A stretch of 64,000 bases of DNA from Caprimulgus europaeus (GCA_907165065.1 OU015540.1:496001-560000), one strand, 5' to 3'. Counted from the stretch's first letter, positions 13,431 through 27,182 are shown. Program-made: numbers and translations. The notes: generated by a model not told the origin, from the sequence alone.

Positions 13431-15749
13431 CTCACAAGCACCAATCTGAGAAGAAGACCTCTGGCAGGAAAGGGCTCTGTCATCAATCAAAGGCTTAACG
13501 AGACCCATTGATGGGAAGCTGGAATTAGACACATTTGAAATGAAAAGTGTGTATTTTACCAGGGACAGTCATTTCCCTTTGTGAGCGGTTGTGAAGGGAT
13601 GTGGCAGGTCACCTCTCCTGGAGGGCGGTACCCCGCGACCAACAGTCTTGAAAGAAATGGTCCCACTGGGGCGAGCTGTAAGCGGGGGATGTGGTCCCTG
13701 CAGGGGAGCCTCTGGCCTGTGAATCTCTACGTGCCTCTATCCCAATTATTGCTTCCGCTAAGAACCAAGCTTCAGAGATTATCACCTTATTTCCTGACTT
13801 TTACAAACACTAGAAATACATTTTGCAGAAACCTTCAGAGGTTAAGCTCCCATAATTCCTCCTCATTATTTACTTGTCATCAGAAGCGGTGAAACACCTT
13901 GAAAAGAGGTGGATTAATTCACAGAGTGCTCTACCTCCTTCGGGGAATGAATGAAGTTTGTAAATATATACTGAAGAGAAAATAAACAGTAAAACTGCAA
14001 TGACATTTAAACTCTAGCCCAAGAAGGCACTCAAGATGTTTTGCAGTGGCACTCTGCACTGTCAAAGAATGGGAAAATATTCATGGAAACAGGTTCATGT
14101 TTAGAATAAGTGTTTGTTCTGATGGCTTTTAGTAGTGACTCTTGTGATCTAAACCAGGCAGCTGAGGATCCTACATCCAGCTTCCTTGCCCAAAATTAAC
14201 AAAAGGTGGAAGAAGAGCATCTCGGGGCGAGCTGCTCAGAAACCAAACCTCTTGTTTCACTGCTGTGTTGTTCACAGTTGCTATGAAAAAGAGAACAGCT
14301 CTTAGACTTGGAAAAGTGAATGTGCCATAAATATGTTGTGATACGTGATTTATACAGTGAATAGTCCTGAAAACATAGCCAGGGGGAAAGCCATTCAGTC
14401 TGAGAGCTGCACGCTGGCAGAGGCAATAGCAGAGGTTGGACAGACGCAGTCGCAGGTGGCACAGGCATAGGAATGAACGAGATCATCCCTCAGGGTCCCA
14501 CCAGCCCCAGAGGTCTGTTGCTGTGCACCCCACATGGCCAAGGGTCACAAAGGCCCCGGCTCCAACCGCATGAGCGGTGGGAGAGGCTGCGGCAGGCACT
14601 GGGGAGGCGGGGGCTCCCGTCACTGGTTTGATGAGCCAGCCCTCGGGAAAGCTGTGGGCAGACTGAAGCCGGGAGTTTTCCTTCCATTGCTCAGTGCCCG
14701 AATTGTGTACCTGCTCCCTCTAATCCTCCCGTGCTTGCAGTGCCAGGGGTGTCTCTCCTCCCTCTCACTTCTCCCACAAGCAGGTCTCTGTGACCTGGAT
14801 CCGTGTGGCACTCCGGGAAGAGCAGCCTTGTTCTCCTCGGGAGGAACCCATCCGCGGGAGATGCCGATGGAGAAACGCAAAGGCTGTGGCCACCACGCTC
14901 ACAGCAAGCCCAGCCTGGGGCCACTGTCACCCCCAGAGACACGGTCCCAGGCAGTGAGGCTACACGGGGCTCAGCCTGGCCAGAGCTGGAGGGGCTGCAC
15001 GTCGAGGTCACACTCTGCCACGGCCAGAGGCTCAGACCTCCTGCTGCTCCTCAGCAGCCTGCTCCCACTCCATGAACCCCAGCCACCGCGCAGGACCAAA
15101 GCCGCCAGGTCCCCCCACAGCTGTCCTCGGTCTCACTGACAAGCACGGGAGGGGGCTGTCCTCCCTGTGGGAAGGGTATTGCTGCACCCATCCCATCTGT
15201 CCTGTCCTCACTCGGTGTAAGCGGGTGAGTGGCTCTATCCACACATTATCAGAGATAATCTCCTGTTCTCATCTCGGCTCTTGCAGAATGAGGACCAGCG
15301 CTTGCGAAGGAAGCCCTTTGCTGATCACACGACAGGCTGACATGGCAGAGCCACGCTGAGCAGTGTTAGCTGACTGTCTCCATCTGTGCTAAAGCAGAGA
15401 TGATGGCAGGAAAGGGGAAGGCAGCAGCCGCAGGGGAAAAGTCTCAGGTTTGCAAGGTGGCCGAGAACATTATTGCTCAGCGACAGAAAGGGAAACTGAG
15501 GCAGAGAGGAAGGAAGAGATCTGGCTGTGATCAAGGAGTGACCTTGGTCCCAGTCTCAGAAGTGACATTGTCCGCAGCCCAGTGCCCGTGTGGGTGCAGC
15601 GCAGGAGCCTCACGGGGGCCAGCAGTGCATCGTGCAGAGAACTGGCCCCGGCTGCCAGCGCTGCAGCTCTGTGGCCTGGGCTGCCTTTGGGGTGACTGCA
15701 ACCAGAGCAGGGATGTGTCCCACCACTAGACACAGTGCTGAGGGACATG
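13431..15749. other. Intergenic DNA, no gene recognised
   Basis: Composition changes from AT-rich (13780-14400) to G+C-rich (14490-15130). The AT-rich half is CpG-poor and non-repetitive. A purine-rich segment around 15478-15530 contains GGGAAACTGAGGCAGAGAGG, faintly MIR-like but too short to call. No exon, RNA gene or mobile element can be supported. Confidence 0.5.
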
Positions 15750-15840
15750 GGTTAGTCGGGGGCTTGTCAGTGTTGGGTTCATGGTTGGACTCAATGATCT
15801 TAAAGGGCTTTTCCAGTCCAGGCAGTTCTGGGATTCTGGG
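15750..15840 (+). mobile_element. CR1 3'-end fragment
   Basis: The sequence TTCATGGTTGGACTCAATGA, followed by TCTTAAAGGGCTTTTCCA and a terminal GGGATTCTGGG, matches the 3' end of an avian CR1 of the type TTGGACTCGATGATCTTAAAGGTCTTTTCCAA. Only the last 90 bases or so remain, a typical 5' truncation. Confidence 0.75.
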
Positions 15841-18800
15841 AATCAGCAGCAGGTTTCACAGTGACCCAGCAATGGGGCTTCCCAGGACCTGTCTGGGATC
15901 TGCTGTCCTTTGCTGGCAGGAGCAATGCCCAGTGTGAGTCCTGGTAAATCACCCTTCCCCTTCCCTGCACAGCTCCTCCTCCCCTCCTCACCTGCCACTC
16001 AGCCAAGCCCTGCCAATTTCAGTAATTTAATCTCTGCTCATTAGATGGATCCTCCACCTCCCTCATCATTTCTGTAGCTCTTCTGTAAGCTGCCTAATTT
16101 ATCAGTCTCTGCCTGGTAATAAGGTACCCAGCATGTTCCTGCTAAGATTTATTCTCCAGAAACACCCATGCCACCTACTCTGCGGGGCTCTGCTCTCTTG
16201 ACTGCTTGGGGACTCTTTCTTTTAGGATTTTGGATTATTTTACTTGGGACTGAAATAGGGTTAATAAGTGATCATGACAATTCATTTACTAGATTTTGAT
16301 ACCCCACCTGCCTTGCTTGGTTCTGGTATATTCTATAGTCTAGAAGAAGCAGCCTCTGCTAATGTGTCCCTAACCGCTGTGAGGCAGACCATACCTGAAG
16401 TTCCAGTGGGGGAATGAACGCTCCACGCCTCACACAGCCGAGCAGGCAGCGGTTAACGTAGCCTGGGATGACATTTAGCGAAGTCTGGAGTCATTTCTTC
16501 TCTATCAAAAATGAGAAGTTCTTGTTCTCTCCTGTTAGAAATATTGTTGAGATGTTAAATTTTACAAACCTGTCTGTTGTTTCACCATCATCAGGCTGCC
16601 AGCACGGGATCAGAGCTCACCCAGCCGGCAGCACCGCACACAGAGCCCGAGACCTCCCCGGAGCCCACTGGGGTGCAGAACCCCTTCCTATTACCCCTCC
16701 TTGCTGGCTGCAAACCAAGGAGGGTCACAACCCACCACAGAAGAGCAAGGTGACCCTGCCAGTGCTCGCCAGCAACCATGGTGGGACACAGCCCCTGAGG
16801 TGACGGGAGAGGCAATCACTGCACTGCGCTGTGGGGGTCTCAGAGAACATCTGAGCCTTTGGTAGAGGCAACAGAGATGAGATGAGGCAGGAAGGGAGCC
16901 AGAACTTTCTGCATAGTTTAGTTCAAATGAAACCCTTCTTGCCCACAAGTCCTCAGGACTCCTGTCTCTGAGGGGAAAAGCAGAGGATGGAGCTGGAAAT
17001 GCCTATGTGAGGATCATGGGACCCTTTCCCTGCGAGGTTTTCCCACCCCGTTCTCCTCACCCTGTCCTGGGGATGGCAGGAGCTGTGCTGGTGCCTGGCA
17101 CTGGCCTTTGCATCCCCCACCTCGTTCCCCATTTCCATGTTTCCAGCTGTGCAGCTTTCAGTGGCAGCTAAACAATGCCACCACTCCTGGCTGGGTTCAG
17201 TTTTTCTTCCATGATGTGAGAAGTGACAGCTCATAAACTTGAAAGTGTCTGAATTGTTTGAGGAAAAGCAAAGAAACCCCACAATGCCGGTACAGGGGGA
17301 CTGGGTTTGGATATCTGGCATTTTGTGATTCAGAAATCCACTGTGCAGTGAACTGAAAACAAAGTGGCTGCCTAACTAGCTGCTTAAACAAACTTCAGAT
17401 TCATCTGAGCAGGCTTTCTAAAGACTCGGATATAAAGGTCAAATAGTCCTTGTCAGCCCATGAGCCTCTTCTACAGAGAAGAATCAACTATGGCCCTCGT
17501 TATGGAAAACAGTCAAAATAATACAGTGATGCTACCTCCAAGAGAAAATAGATAGTGCAAGTTATTCCATCTTCCCTTTCAGCGATATCAGTTTAGAAAA
17601 AGCTGGGCTATTTACAGAGAGCATTTTGCTTCCAGTACTTCTGAAGTAAGTGAATTTTGAATTAGTTTAAGTGCAGGATAAATCAGCGAAATAGGAAGAT
17701 CTTTACACTCCAATAAGATGCTATTACTCATAAGCATATTGCACTTGAGCTTGTGGACTGAAACTATCAGTGCATGACAGGACACCAAGGGCATGAAACA
17801 CAGGGGATCCATGAAAATTAGCAAAGCACCTCTGGTATGAAGAGGTAATTTGGGATGTTCATTGGTGATGATGGCAGCCCAGCGCTGAGATAATCTGGCC
17901 AGATCCTGCAATCCTGGGTGCTCCAGACTGCTGAGAGAACTCCAAAACCCCTTCCAAGAGCAATCTACATTTCTTCAGATTTCACACCAGAGGCTGAAGC
18001 AGAAACACAGAATTAATTGTTGTGCTGTTGTTAAGGACACAGTGTCCACCATCACTCTTGTTTATCACATCCATCACGCTGGCATGGAAGAACCACAGGC
18101 TGGAGCTCAGCCCCTTGCTGGGCACACCAAAAACATGTCTGGTGGTGGGGGCTTTTTAATGAGTTTCAAACCTGGGTTAGAGCAGGGCATGCAGGATGGC
18201 AACTGCTCAGACAGAGATGGAAAGGAAGGGTGGAACAGAAGCTGCTGCAGAGGAGGACAGAGCATCACCACAGGGTGTTTGAGGAAATAATTAATTTTTC
18301 TGTTTTACATCTATGATCTTGCTACATGTGGACTCCCACAGCTGGGCACAAGGACACTTGGCAGGGGAAGCCCTGAGCCCTGCTCCCCACTGCACCAGTT
18401 GTTCCGACCATGGAACAGCATCGAGGCGTGTCCTGCTCCTGGCAGCACAGCTCGGAGCTCTTGGAGTCTCCAGTGTCAGTTGGTACGATATAAATATGAC
18501 AGGCAGTCAGAAAGGCAGCCCTGGAGAGCACCAGGGATGGCCAGACATGCTGCACCGTGCTACACACACCAGCAGCTCCCAGGCGAGGCACCCAGCAGAG
18601 GCAGTCCTGTCTGGCCTCAGCTTTGGACATCTCTCCAGGAAAGAGCCTCCTTGGGTTGCAGGTCCAGACAGAAGCTGGTCAGAGAGGAAGGATGCTGCGT
18701 CTCCATCGTCCACAGTCCCAGCTGGTTTCAAGCACGAAAATAAGAGGGTGAAGAGCAGGAACAGCTTTGCAGTTTCCACCATTTCTCTCCCCCTTCCCGT

Positions 18801-21154
18801 TACAATGAGGAAGGAGCACCCGAGGCGAAGGCATTTCCACGCCTTGGGGAAGCGCTTCCTACCGTGACCCAGCCATGCCACAGCAAAGCAGCTCACTGGT
18901 GTATTTTGTGCTGAGACACCCAGTGGGCTCCTGGCTGCTTTCCAAAGCCCAGCCAGGAGACCTTCCCGTGGGCTTGTGTCTGGGTCCCATCCTCCCAGCT
19001 CTGCAGCAGAGGTGTCAGAGACTTTCTGGGAAAGGAAACGCAGCCTTACGCTGGGTGCGGAGAGACACGGAGAATCTCTCCCTGCTCCCTGGACATCTTT
19101 CACCCTACTACTCACAAGCTGTTTGGATTTTGTGTCAAGAGGGTGATTCTGCAAATTAAATCAGTTCTTGTCTCCTCTTTGTTGGCATGGCAACCCAGGA
19201 GGATGGATGGCACAGCCTTGCTACAGCTCTCATGGCTCTTGTCCCGCCCGCAGCGTGGCTTGGCTGGAGACATCCCGCTCCCCCGTGCCGCTGCTGCGGG
19301 AGACGGTGGGGAAGCCCCAGACAGAGCGGCTGAGTGGGCAGCACCGGGCCCAGCACCCAGCCCAGCACCTGGCCGTGGGTTCCCTCCCACTGAAGGGCCG
19401 AGCCCAGCCCAGGTGAGGCCGGAGCCAGCCCCAGCACAGAGCGCTGTGCCCAGCCCAGGTGAGGCTCCAGAAACACCTGCAGCAAGAGCTGCGCCTCAGC
19501 ACGGTCACCTCCTGGCTCTCGGACCGCCCAGCCCTTGGCAGGGATCCGCTCTTTCCTGCTGCCTCAGTAAATGAATTCCAGCATTTTCCAGCTCAGCAAC
19601 TAGAGCCTTTGCTAGTCTTGCATTTGTGTTTGATTAATGAGATAGCCAGTAATTTAAACATCTCTTGAGGTCTCTGTCTTTCCTGAGTGATTCTGAAGTT
19701 ATTGCTGTTTACATAGAAGAACATCACATGCCTCACAGAGAGCTTTACTGTGGTGATAAGAGTGGAAATTGATCCTCCAGGAGTGGAGGCAATGGCACTT
19801 CCACGGAATTTCAGTGAATGCCTATTGTTTCCTGGAGGAGAAAACCACCTTCCAGGCTGAGAGTGGCCCACCCAAAACCCGGGAGAGGCTGAGGCCATTC
19901 CCTCCCCACTGATCCAAAGTGCCTGAGCCTGTTTGCTGCTTCCTGGGAGAGGCACCAGCAAGCCAAGAGCACCAGGACTCACCATCATAAAAGCACCGGT
20001 GCTGTGGGTTCCTCAGGCTGGGAGGATTAATTTCTGGTTGTCAGACCCATTTGAGATAAATCCCTTTGCAAAATTATCATGTTAAAAGGTTTTAATTATT
20101 AGGGACACTTCAGGAAGACAGCTGGGATTTGCCTTCTGTTGTTCTCACCAGGCCTGATCAGTCCTGGCTTTTCTCACATCCCAGAATAAATCTGGAATAA
20201 TCCCCAGGTCAGAGGAATCCGGCTGCTGTCGGGAGAGCGCAGACAGGGATGATTTGGGGGATAATTTTTTAAAAAACCAGGGCTTGTTCCTGAGCAGCAG
20301 ACGTGGGATTAGGACTGACAAAGCCACACAGATTTCTGCCTGCGTAACCTTGAAGCTGCTTTGCCTTTGAGCAGGGAGCGCAGCAGCCCAGCGCCAGAGG
20401 CAGCACCAGTTCCACCGGCAGCCTGGAGCCAGTTCAGACCCTCAGCTCTCACCCTGCCTCAGCTGCCATCACCCACGGTCCTGCCAGGGGCTGCAGAACC
20501 GCTCTGGGCAATTCCTGGCCCCCAGGTTCTCTCCCAGAGCATCCTGTGCCAGCGCTGCCCACATCCCACCAGCCACCCCGCTCAGGACAGGGACCTGGGC
20601 CAGGGCCAGGCCCATCTCCCACCCACATCTCCTGCTGGCGTGGACTCGAGGCCAAACTTTGCCAGCAATGCAGGTTTGGTACCTCCCTGGTCTCTAACAC
20701 GGCTTTTTGCAGGCACTCTCTCATGGCTCTGTATGAAATAATTTCAATTTAATGAGCTTGGTTAGCTGCAGTTTAATCGAAAACAATTTTGCACAGGTTG
20801 CTTCTTCATTTTAAAAACACTCTGGTCTGTCTTCTCATTTCTCAGACTGTCTCTCTGTGGTTATCTTCCTTCTCTCCCTCTCCCCTCATGCTGCTGATAC
20901 AAACCACCCTCCCCTACCCAGGCTGGCCAAGAGAGCAAGAGCTTCAGTGACTCCTTAACTCCTGCACTGTCCCAGGGGAGAGACACGGGAGCTCCTCGTG
21001 AGCTTAAAATTCCTGCCATGGCTGTTCCAGGGACACAGGAGGGCTGAAGCCATGGGGCAGAGATCTGCCAAGTCCCTGCTCCCTCTGGGTGCCAGCTGCT
21101 GATCCAGGCAGAAAGTTCCCTGGACTTTCCCCTGCAGCTTTGCAGGAATCCCCA
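15841..21154. other. Intergenic DNA, no gene recognised
   Basis: Mostly unique sequence of intermediate G+C. AT-rich parts lie at 16020-16600, 17220-17700 and 19600-19800. A G+C-rich patch at 19240-19560 carries an imperfect duplication: an 18-bp segment containing CAGCCCAGGTGAGGC occurs at 19402 and again at 19448. I see no mobile element with a recognisable end and no supported exon. Confidence 0.5.
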
Positions 21155-21520
21155 CGATCACAGACTGGTTTGGGCTGGGAGGGACCTTAAAGCTCATCCA
21201 GCTCCAACCCCCTGCCAGCAGCAGGGACACCTTCCACTAGACCAGGTTGCTCAAAGCTTCATCCAACCTGTCCGAGAACACTTCCAGGGAGGAGCAGCCA
21301 CAGCTTCTCTGGCCAACCTGGGACAGGGTCTCACCACCCACACACCAAAGAATTTCTTCCTCACATCTCAGCTCCACCTCCCCTCTTCCAGTTTCAAGCC
21401 ATCACCCCTTGTTCTATCACTCCCTGTCCTTGGCCAAAGTCCCTCCCCAGCCTTCCTGGAGCCCCTTCAGGTACTGAAAGGCTGCTGGAAGGTCTCCCCA
21501 GAGCCTTCTCTTCTCCAGGC
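21155..21520 (-). mobile_element. CR1 fragment, reverse orientation
   Basis: Read on the minus strand this is a CR1 3' portion. The plus strand shows CACAGACTGGTTTGGGCTGG, AGGGACCTTAAAGCTCATCC, CCACTAGACCAGGTTGCTCA, CAAAGAATTTCTTCCTCACA and finally CTTCTCTTCTCCAGGC. All of these are hallmarks of the 3' UTR and ORF2 end of avian CR1. It is 5'-truncated, and similarity fades after about 21520. Confidence 0.92.
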
Positions 21521-24500
21521 ATAGGTACGGCTCAGGCTTTTCCCCAGTGGGGCCCCGAGCCATCCCCCTGACCCAGCAAGCTCCAGCCAAAGACAGTCCA
21601 TCCTTACTGCCATATGCTGCTTGAACCTCATCTACTGTCACTGGCTGTCAGCAACCTTTGCTGGTTATTTCCAATACCAGGCTTCAATTCACAGTATGGT
21701 CTCTGCCTCAGCTCACCCCAGCACCCATCTGCACCTTCCCCATTAATGCAGGATATGAGCAGAATTAATCTCAGAATTTATTTAAAACACACCAGCCACG
21801 CTGGCTTTAATACATTCCCTCATCAAAGCAGCACAAAGCTCAATTTAAACAAAAATTAGCAAGTCATGGATCGTTACCTGAGCCAGCACCCTGTCCAGCC
21901 CTGCTGAACCAGCAGTTGTCCCCAGCCCTGGGGGTTCCCATCACTCTTGTTGGGTACTCACGTGAAGGAAAGCAGGAGATGAGCTGTGAGCTTCCAGCCA
22001 AGTGGAATTCCTCTGGTTGCAGAAGATGGCCAGCCATGACCTGTGGTGTGTCCCCTCGACATGTCCCTCAGCCTGGTGTCACTGCAGCCCACCCCACAGC
22101 TCCCACAGAGCTGAGAGGAGCACGTGAAAGGTTTTTAAAAGCTGTAAAACATTGAACCATGCAGCAACTCTCCTGTGCAGGGGAAGGTCTCCCTATATAG
22201 GGCAGAGACCCTGCTCCCTGTTCAGCCTGATGGGAAGGAGCAGCAGCTGGGCACACAGGGGAAAGTGATAACTGTTAATTAGGGTAAAACAAAGAGAGCA
22301 GAGGGCTGCCTGCTCTGAGGCTCAGGATGGGACAGGGGAAGGTGGCTGTGCTACACCAGGGCCTTCCTTGGGGCGTCTTGTGTTGGCTGAATTAATGATT
22401 TGCTGCTTTGTCCTCCAGCCCCTTGGAGGATTTGTTTGGGATTTGGAGGGTGTCTACTGAGACAACAGCTTCTGCTTTTTGTGCTTCTAACTAACTCTGG
22501 GTGTAGATTTGTTCCTGTGGTGGTTTCAGCCTTAATAGGAGGCTCAGTCAAGTCTGCACTAAAGATTTTTGTGTGAGCAGCAACAGTTTATGGAAAGAGA
22601 AAAGCTGAACCGGGGCACTTCATATGGGTTGCTTCCTGGGGACTTGCCAGGGTGTGATGGAGCCCCCACCTGCACAGTCGGCAGCTCCTGCTGCGAGGGG
22701 CACCCAGCACTGTGCTGCCCCATGCAGCTGGAACCTGCCAGCAGCAGTTTGTGATGGCTGCAGCTTTCCTTGAAAGAGAGTGGAAAATGGGTTTATAGCT
22801 AAAAAAGCAATTGAAATACTGAAGCAATAGCCTGGTGGTGAGACACACATAATCCCCCTGCAGAATAAGCAGAGCTAAAAAGCTGAAAGCAAAAATGAGT
22901 GTAAACAGAAAATCTAAATCTGTAGTTGTTTTTCAAGCTGCCCTGTCCTGGAGCTGCTCTGAAATGCTGGTGAGCAGTGTCTGCAGAGGACACCCCCTTC
23001 GTGGGTGAGTCCCCTCCTGTGCCAACGCCCCAGGTGCTGGGGGGATCCCGGTGAGTGGGACCAGGGGCTCTTCCTGCCCATCAGCTTGGGTGCCCTGGGT
23101 GATGGTGGATGCTGGTGGCCTCAGCAATGATGCAGCGTTTGTGTCCCTGCTGCAGAGGAATGCTCTGTGCTGCCACTCAGATGGAGGAGGAGGCAGGACT
23201 GAGCTGTGGTGGGGACAGAGCAGGTCCTTGCCATGAATTACACAGTCCCACCAGGTTCCCTGCAATTAAATAACCAGGACTGATGGTTCTTGGTGTGCCC
23301 TGTGCTGGAGCCAGCAGGACCCCAGGCCAGCTGCACAGCACTGGCATCCCCACCCTGGGCAGGAGAGAGCGGAGAGGCAGGGCTGGGGGGCACAGAGCTC
23401 GGGGCTGGGGGCAGCTCAGCGAGGGTCTCTGGCTGGAAACTCGACGTGTCGGGGGGATGCGAAGGCTCCCGAAGGCAGCTGGGGGTGGGATGGGGACGTG
23501 AGTTCTTGCTGCTGCAGGGAGAGGTTTCTCTGCAGAAAGTCAGGAGCAAACAACAAATACCATTGCAGAAAAATGCTGCTTCCCACATTTTGCAGCAATT
23601 AATATTCTTTTGGAGAGTAAACCATTGCTCCTTTGAGAAAGGGACAAAAGAAATATCATTGACAAGTTTTTCAGCCTCATTACAATATTCTGTACATCAA
23701 ATGTGCCCAGTGTACCAGAAAATACAGATGTTGCAGCTGCCATTTGGGATAACCTGATTATCCTTTTATTTCTAGCTTTGTTTAAAATAAATTAGCTGTG
23801 GTAGTCTGTTCAGAGAGATAATTAGAGTCAGGCTAAACACCAGAATGTAAGAAGCTTTCTCTAGGTCAGAGACTTTAACTGAGGCCAAGCCAGGCTGAGG
23901 ACCCAGCGCTGCGAGTGGGTCTGTGCAGCCCACCGCATTTGGGACCTTCTCTTCCCCTCCCCTCCCACGGTGTTTGAGGATAATGAAGAGATGCTGGTGG
24001 GAGTGGATGCTGGGGCAGCCCGTGAGCTGGGACCAGCCAAGGCTCCCTGCGGGTCTCTGAGTTTCCACTGAATATTTAGGCTGAGCAGTGTGTTGCTCAT
24101 AAGGCCTGATCTGCAGTCTAATTAACAAATAGACTCAGTGCGCTCTGTGCACCAATTAAATGCTTCCATTTCGGATATTAACTCTACTCACTTTTTAACT
24201 GTAAAAAAAGAAAAAGTGAAGACATTTTCTTTTTAAGGCTGATGTGATTTTGGCAGCTGTTGAGCGTGTCAGTCTTAGCAGGAGCTAATTCTTCTGAATT
24301 AGGCCATAGTCAAATCTCTGTTTTCTAACTCTAGATACTTAAATCTTGAATGATGAGATAATACAGAATACAAATTAATAAAGCCTGAGGAAAAGGAAAA
24401 ACAAGCCCCTTTAGTGAGGTCCCATCCCATATGTTCTGACAAAAATAATGCAAATAAATGCAGCTGTAGATGTGTGGCAGAAGAGCAGTGTGTAACCCGG

Positions 24501-25919
24501 CAGCCCTTGGTTCAGATCATTGGGGTTTGTGCTCAGAGCGTTGGTTTTGGGAGCGTTCCCCTCGCCCCTTCTAAAGTGGGATCCCTGCTCGGGGCTGGTT
24601 CCAGCACAAGCTGCAAGGTGGCAGGTTGAGTGGAGCTGCACGGTGCTGCCTGTCACTAATTAGCCTCTCCCCTCAGCCCGGAGCCCCGCTGCAGGTTATT
24701 AACGCGGCCGCCGCTCCCTGCCCGGCAGACGGGGATCGATCCCGGCCGCCCCTCGTGGTGCAGCTGGGTCATGGGGAGCTGTGACTGCTTCGTGCTTAAT
24801 GAAATTACAGTTCATAAAATTTGCTGTTTTATAAATCGATCGTAAATCCACGCTGAGCCTTCCCAAGGAGCACGGCTAATGCGCTGGCCGGGGGAACGGG
24901 CACCGTGAGGCGAGTTGGGCTCAGCCTCACAGCACCTGGGGACACTGAGCTGCCCCTGGGACCTTCCCCCCACCTGGGGCTCTTCAGGGGGGCTCCCAGC
25001 CCAGGAAAGGTGGGACACTTGCTGTGAACCAGCCCGTGACAGGAGCTCGGGTCTCCCGGGGTTTACTGGCACCATAAAGGGGCAGCAGAGGAGAGCCCAG
25101 CCGCTGCGTCCCAAGCCCTGGGCAGTGGCTGTGTCCATGTGTGCAGAAGAGCTCGTGTGTGTGGCTGTTCAGTGGCCCAGGAGAAGCTGGATGTCCCCAC
25201 CTGCAAGGGGACATGTGGACTGCACGGGCCCTGCAGTCACCTCTGTGCCAAGGACAGACGCTTCTCAGCTCCCTGCTCTGTGCTGCCCTTTACCGTGCGG
25301 GTCCCAAACGCCCACACAGCCCCTCACCTGGCAGGGAGAGACCCCGTGGCGCAGGGCTGCCCAGGGAAGCTGTGGGATTTGGGGTAACCCCGGGGTACTG
25401 GTGGGCACTGCAACCCCCTGCCTGGCAGCAGGCACAGGACGAGTTTCGCATGGCTGCTGGTGCAGGGTTGGGGTGTCCCGTGCATGGGGACGGGGGGACC
25501 CCAGCCCTGTCCCTCGAGAGACCCCAGCCCTGTTCCGGGAGCAAGATGCGCCGTGGAGTCACAAGAGGCTCCTTGTCCCTGGCACCTGCTGCAAACCCTC
25601 TTGCTTTAGGAAATCCAGGGGGGAAAGTGCCTGATGAGAGGCTCGAAGGGACACGCTGCCCGGGCAGCCCCCGGGGTCCCGCCAGCGCGGGTGCCGGTGC
25701 CTGTTACCGGGGCAGAGCTGCCTGCCCCTGCGCTCATAAATATTCCTGATGCAGGCAAGACTGGCTGGGTTTTGATCGTCGTTTTGCTAGAGAGCTTTTG
25801 CAAGGATCTTTATCATTCAGTGTCTGTGTAAAACACTTTCCAGAGTCTAAATTCTGCTATAGAAAAACTATTTATCAAGTGCCCCCCTCTGCTGAGACAC
25901 AGGGCAGGAGTTGCCAGTG

Positions 25920-26215
25920 CGCTCTGACAGCGGCTGGAGGCAATATGATAGATATGTGGCTAATAATCAATCGATACTTTTGTTTAGGCCTCTGTCTATC
26001 AGTCTGGCATTGTGTGAACTAATTAGATGATAAAATGTGATGAATGTGTATTAAAGTCAGCTTCCTCCTGTTAGCACTCCAGGGACCCTTTCCATTTTCT
26101 AGCTGACCTTTTAGATCTGAGCTTTATTGTACGTGAATGCAATTAAATCAATTTGTCAGATATTTGCATTGCTCCTGCTAGTTCAGAATTCAATTAGTCA
26201 GTGTCACTTTACCGT
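25920..26215. promoter_or_regulatory. Candidate conserved non-coding element (AT-rich island)
   Basis: A CpG-poor, non-repetitive island in G+C-rich surroundings. It contains several motifs typical of developmental enhancers: AATCAATCGATAC (Onecut/TALE-like), AACTAATTAGATGA and CAATTAGTCAG (homeodomain cores), and the octamer ATTTGCAT near 26162. The motifs are seen; an enhancer role for HS3ST4 or a neighbour is inference from composition and position. Confidence 0.3.
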
Positions 26216-27079
26216 CCTTGTCAGCCTCTGCACCAGCTCGGGTGAAAAAAAGTTAAAAAAAAAAAAAAGCCTGTTCAAACCAAACCAAATCCTGCCAAAA
26301 CTCAGCTCCTCTCTCAAGGCTCGTTCCTTCACGGCTCAGGCTACTTACTGCTGCCCCTCCCCAGGCCCCACACAGGAGGCTGCATCCTGCTGGCATGTGC
26401 AGCTGTGACACCTGGGGTCCCCTCTGTGACACCTGGGGTCCCCCCTGTGCCAGAGCAGGGGGACCCGACTGGAGCAGGCGAATCGCTTGGGTCTGATGGG
26501 GCAATTAGCAGGCACCCCTCGTTACCTCAGCTCTGGCTGTGCCAAGTGGAAATCTTGTCTAGCAAAATTATTCACACAAGCAGAATGAAACTGCAGCAGC
26601 CATCTCCCTGCTACCAGGGTGTTAAACAATATTCAAATGAGAGCCAACCTTGGCAATTATTTTTCTTCCTGCTGCTCTAAAGTGATGGCTCCTTTATCCA
26701 TATTTTATCAGCCAGTGAGGAGCTCTGATAGTTAAGATTCCATCGCTTGCTTAGATCCACGAGAGCACATCCTGAAAGTCTGTTTGAAATCAGCACACGG
26801 GAACGTGGCTGGCGAGCCAGGGCCGGGTCCTCGCCCCCCGCGCTTGGGTTTGGAGCGATGTCTTAACGGTGAAGCAGCTGCTCTGCTCCTCCCAGGCCAG
26901 CGCCGGGGCTTTCTCGGGGGGTCTTATCAGGAGCAGGCAGGGGTGGGTGGATTGTGTCTGCAAAAACGTTTGCAAAAATGTTTGCAAAAGGTGAGTGGAA
27001 GGGACGGCGGTGGGACAGCAGGGGAGAACGAGTGGCTGGACCCAGCAGGATCAGGTGCTGCGGGGCTGTGCCCTGCTGC

Positions 27080-27182
27080 AAGGCTGTTTGGGGGGCAGAG
27101 TTGGGTGGTGAGGGGGCAGAATTGGGTCCTGGGGGTAGATTTGGGTGCTGCGGGGGGAGGGTTGGGTGCTGGGGGCCAGTCA
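27080..27182. repeat. Degenerate G-rich tandem repeat
   Basis: Several imperfect units of about 20-30 bp, each built around GGGGGCAGAGTTGGGTGGTG, GGGGGTAGATTTGGGTGCTG and similar, follow one another. Runs of four to six G's recur, so the plus strand could form G-quadruplexes. Confidence 0.65.

Noticed and set aside
15478..15530. GGGAAACTGAGGCAGAGAGG, another MIR-like word
   Set aside because: Purine-rich low-complexity sequence; too short to separate from chance.
24915..25749. Plus-strand frames of 239 and 202 codons
   Set aside because: No recognisable domain, and two overlapping frames are open together in G+C-rich intergenic DNA.
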